The notes under the pieces: model-generated
What the model saw: the letters and a program-made list of their open reading frames with translations, nothing else
Told to the model about the DNA's origin: nothing
The model's database searches: none
In this document: one piece after another, positions 62,448-64,000 of the stretch
Layout: every line of letters begins with the position of its first letter
How positions within the stretch are numbered: position 1 is the stretch's first letter
Assembly: GCA_044507695.1 (NCBI GenBank)
Contig: JBIQJD010000008.1
Coordinates: forward strand, 124,001-188,000
Length of the DNA stretch: 64,000 nt
Source: JBIQJD01 sp044507695
Lineage (GTDB): Bacteria > Bacteroidota > Ignavibacteria > Ignavibacteriales > Ignavibacteriaceae
Direction of reading: 5' to 3'
Program-made: the position numbers and the translations under genes

Positions 62448-62501
62448 AACAAATGATTTAAATTTCTTTTTATATTTTTGAAATAAAAATTCAATAACGA
62501 A

Positions 62502-63782
62502 ATGCTCTTTTTTGCAAAAGGATCTGCAGATACAGTTTTAAATGAACAGGAAATTAAAGAAGCACTTTATTCTGCTTATGAAAAATTAGGCAGCCGCAAA
62601 AAAGTTCTTGCTGTTCCTCCTGATTTAACAAGATTCCATTCTAAAGCCGGAGACTTAACCCGGCTTTCTTATTATTATTTTAAAGATAAACTTACCGATA
62701 TCCTGCCTGCAATCGGAACTCACTACCCGATGACTGAAAAAGAAATTGAAATTATGTACGGTGATGTTCCGAAAAATTTATTCAGGGTTCATCATTGGAG
62801 AGAAGATTTATTCACGCTTGGAACAGTTCCGGCTTCGTTCATTAATGAGGTATCTGAAGGAAAATTGAATTATGATTGGACCGCACAGGTAAACAAACTT
62901 TTAGTTGAAGGGAATTTTGATTTGATACTTTCAATCGGGCAGGTTGTGCCGCATGAAGTTATTGGTATGGCAAATCATAATAAAAATATTTTTATAGGAA
63001 CGGGAGGAAAGGACGCAATTCATAAAAGCCATTTTTTAGGTGCGGTTTATGGAATGGAAAGAATGATGGGACGTGCAGATACTCCCGTTAAAAAAGTATT
63101 AAATTACGCCGAGAAAAATTTTGCTTCGCATCTTCCGATCGTTTACGTTTTAACAGTAATAGGCAAAGATGAAAATGATGCTCTTGTTATGCGCGGCTTG
63201 TTTATTGGTGATGATATAGAGTGCTTTAATCTTGCCGCTGATCTTTCCTTAAAAGTAAATTTTACAATGTTAGAACGGGAGCTTAAAAAAGTTGTTGTTT
63301 ATCTTGATCCGCTTGAATTTAAAAGTACATGGCTTGGAAATAAAAGTGTTTACCGCACACGGATGGCAATTGCAGATAATGGTGAGTTGATTGTTCTTGC
63401 GCCCGGATTAAAGGAGTTTGGTGAGGATAAACAGATTGATAAACTGATAAGAAAATACGGCTACAAAACAACTCCTGAAATTTTGAATTATGTTGATGAG
63501 AATGAAGATTTGAAAAACAATCTGGGTGCTGCGGCACATTTAATTCATGGTTCATCGGAAGGAAGATTCAGAATTACATATTGCCCCGGCGGTATATCAA
63601 AAGAAGAAATTGAATATGTTAATTTTAATTATGCTGATTTAAATACAATGTTAAAAAAATATTCTCCTGAAAAACTAAAGGATGGATTTAATATAGTAGA
63701 CGGAGAAGAAATATTTTTCATATCAAATCCTGCTCTCGGTTTATGGTCAACTAGAGCCCGGTTTGAAATAATTAATAAATAA
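62502..63782 (+). CDS. LarA-superfamily protein (DUF2088), predicted nickel-pincer epimerase
   Basis: A 426-residue protein with PPDLTRFHS at residues 39-47, GTHYPMT (H74), then H151, K161 and H177. The 10- and 16-residue steps between the last three equal those between H174, K184 and H200 of Lactiplantibacillus LarA, where the Lys carries the nickel cofactor. LarA-like proteins racemise or epimerise 2-hydroxy acids; some act on sugar acids. In this place an aldonate such as mannonate is a reasonable substrate, but that is inference. No larB, larC or larE is in the window. Confidence 0.8.
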   Translation: MLFFAKGSADTVLNEQEIKEALYSAYEKLGSRKKVLAVPPDLTRFHSKAGDLTRLSYYYFKDKLTDILPAIGTHYPMTEKEIEIMYGDVPKNLFRVHHWREDLFTLGTVPASFINEVSEGKLNYDWTAQVNKLLVEGNFDLILSIGQVVPHEVIGMANHNKNIFIGTGGKDAIHKSHFLGAVYGMERMMGRADTPVKKVLNYAEKNFASHLPIVYVLTVIGKDENDALVMRGLFIGDDIECFNLAADLSLKVNFTMLERELKKVVVYLDPLEFKSTWLGNKSVYRTRMAIADNGELIVLAPGLKEFGEDKQIDKLIRKYGYKTTPEILNYVDENEDLKNNLGAAAHLIHGSSEGRFRITYCPGGISKEEIEYVNFNYADLNTMLKKYSPEKLKDGFNIVDGEEIFFISNPALGLWSTRARFEIINK

Positions 63783-63803
63783 ATTGAAAACAGGAAAAAT
63801 AAA

Positions 63804-64000
63804 ATGAGTAAAGCAGACATAGGATTAGTTGGTCTTGCCGTTATGGGCGAGAATCTTGTTCTTAATATGGAAAGCCATGGATTTACCGTTGCTGTGTACA
63901 ACAGAACATTATCAAAGGTAGATAATTTTATTAACGGCAGAGGCAAAGGAAAAAATATAATCGGAGTTCATTCAATTGAAGAACTTGTTTCAAATTTAAA
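63804..64000 (+). CDS. gnd: 6-phosphogluconate dehydrogenase, N-terminal part (3' end outside window)
   Basis: The first 65 residues are visible from the ATG at 63804. MSKADIGLVGLAVMGENLVL is the classical GLAVMG dinucleotide-binding start of decarboxylating 6-phosphogluconate dehydrogenase, followed by NMESHGFTVAVYNRT. The gene is cut off by the window. It starts 21 bases after the LarA-like stop, so it may share the transcript; it would supply pentose phosphate and NADPH. The family call is strong despite the short stretch. Confidence 0.92.
   Translation, partial: MSKADIGLVGLAVMGENLVLNMESHGFTVAVYNRTLSKVDNFINGRGKGKNIIGVHSIEELVSNL

Noticed and set aside
1..64000. tRNA, rRNA or riboswitch genes
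   Set aside because: All intergenic stretches were read on both strands; none shows a cloverleaf, rRNA signature or recognisable aptamer.

Overview
The window looks like a chromosomal segment of an AT-rich member of the Ignavibacteria (the Ignavibacterium/Melioribacter side of the Bacteroidota-Chlorobi group). This is inferred from four secreted proteins that end in a type IX secretion (T9SS) sorting domain with an N-[YF]-P-N-P-F-N-P motif, a PorV/PorQ-like outer-membrane protein, TonB-dependent receptors with an N-terminal carboxypeptidase-regulatory-like domain, and the complete absence of a SusD partner. No rRNA or tRNA gene and no CRISPR array was seen.

Region 1 (1-11036) is a mixed set: the 3' end of a nucleoside hydrolase, a histidine phosphatase, a lipoprotein sugar-binding protein without its permeases, an NHL-type beta-propeller protein, a phytanoyl-CoA dioxygenase-like protein and a convergent AraC-type regulator. 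A vapBC-like toxin-antitoxin pair follows, bracketed by 35-bp direct repeats and preceded by a cluster of short palindromes. Next is a glycyl radical enzyme of unassigned substrate with its activating enzyme, then a minus-strand pair of GTP cyclohydrolase I and a flavin reductase.

Region 2 (11037-25690) is a complete 13-gene respiratory complex I operon in the order nuoA-B-CD-E-F-G-H-I-J-K-L-M-N, with fused nuoCD and a long NuoG. Both features recall the gammaproteobacterial enzyme rather than the separate-C/D type. A nested palindrome lies just before nuoA and a bidirectional terminator hairpin follows nuoN.

Region 3 (25701-27966) holds a minus-strand epimerase and aldo/keto reductase pair and a control region. 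That region has a sigma70-like promoter and an 18-bp palindrome placed where a LacI-type repressor could block the start site.

Region 4 (27967 to the end) is a 36-kb, all-plus-strand pectin and galacturonate locus. Extracellular or cell-surface enzymes (PL9 lyase, an unclassified beta-helix protein, two paralogous large surface proteins) carry T9SS signals. PL1 lyase, GH28, CE8 pectinesterase and GH105 carry signal peptides but no sorting domain, so they are probably periplasmic. Two TonB-dependent receptors would import oligomers, and a DctPQM TRAP transporter would take uronates across the inner membrane. UxaC, UxaE, an SDR mannonate oxidoreductase and KDG kinase then form the Thermotoga-like isomerase-epimerase-reductase route to KDPG. 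Mannonate dehydratase and KDPG aldolase are not in the window. A LarA-superfamily protein with the nickel-pincer residues sits at the end of the locus, followed by the start of a 6-phosphogluconate dehydrogenase gene cut by the window edge.
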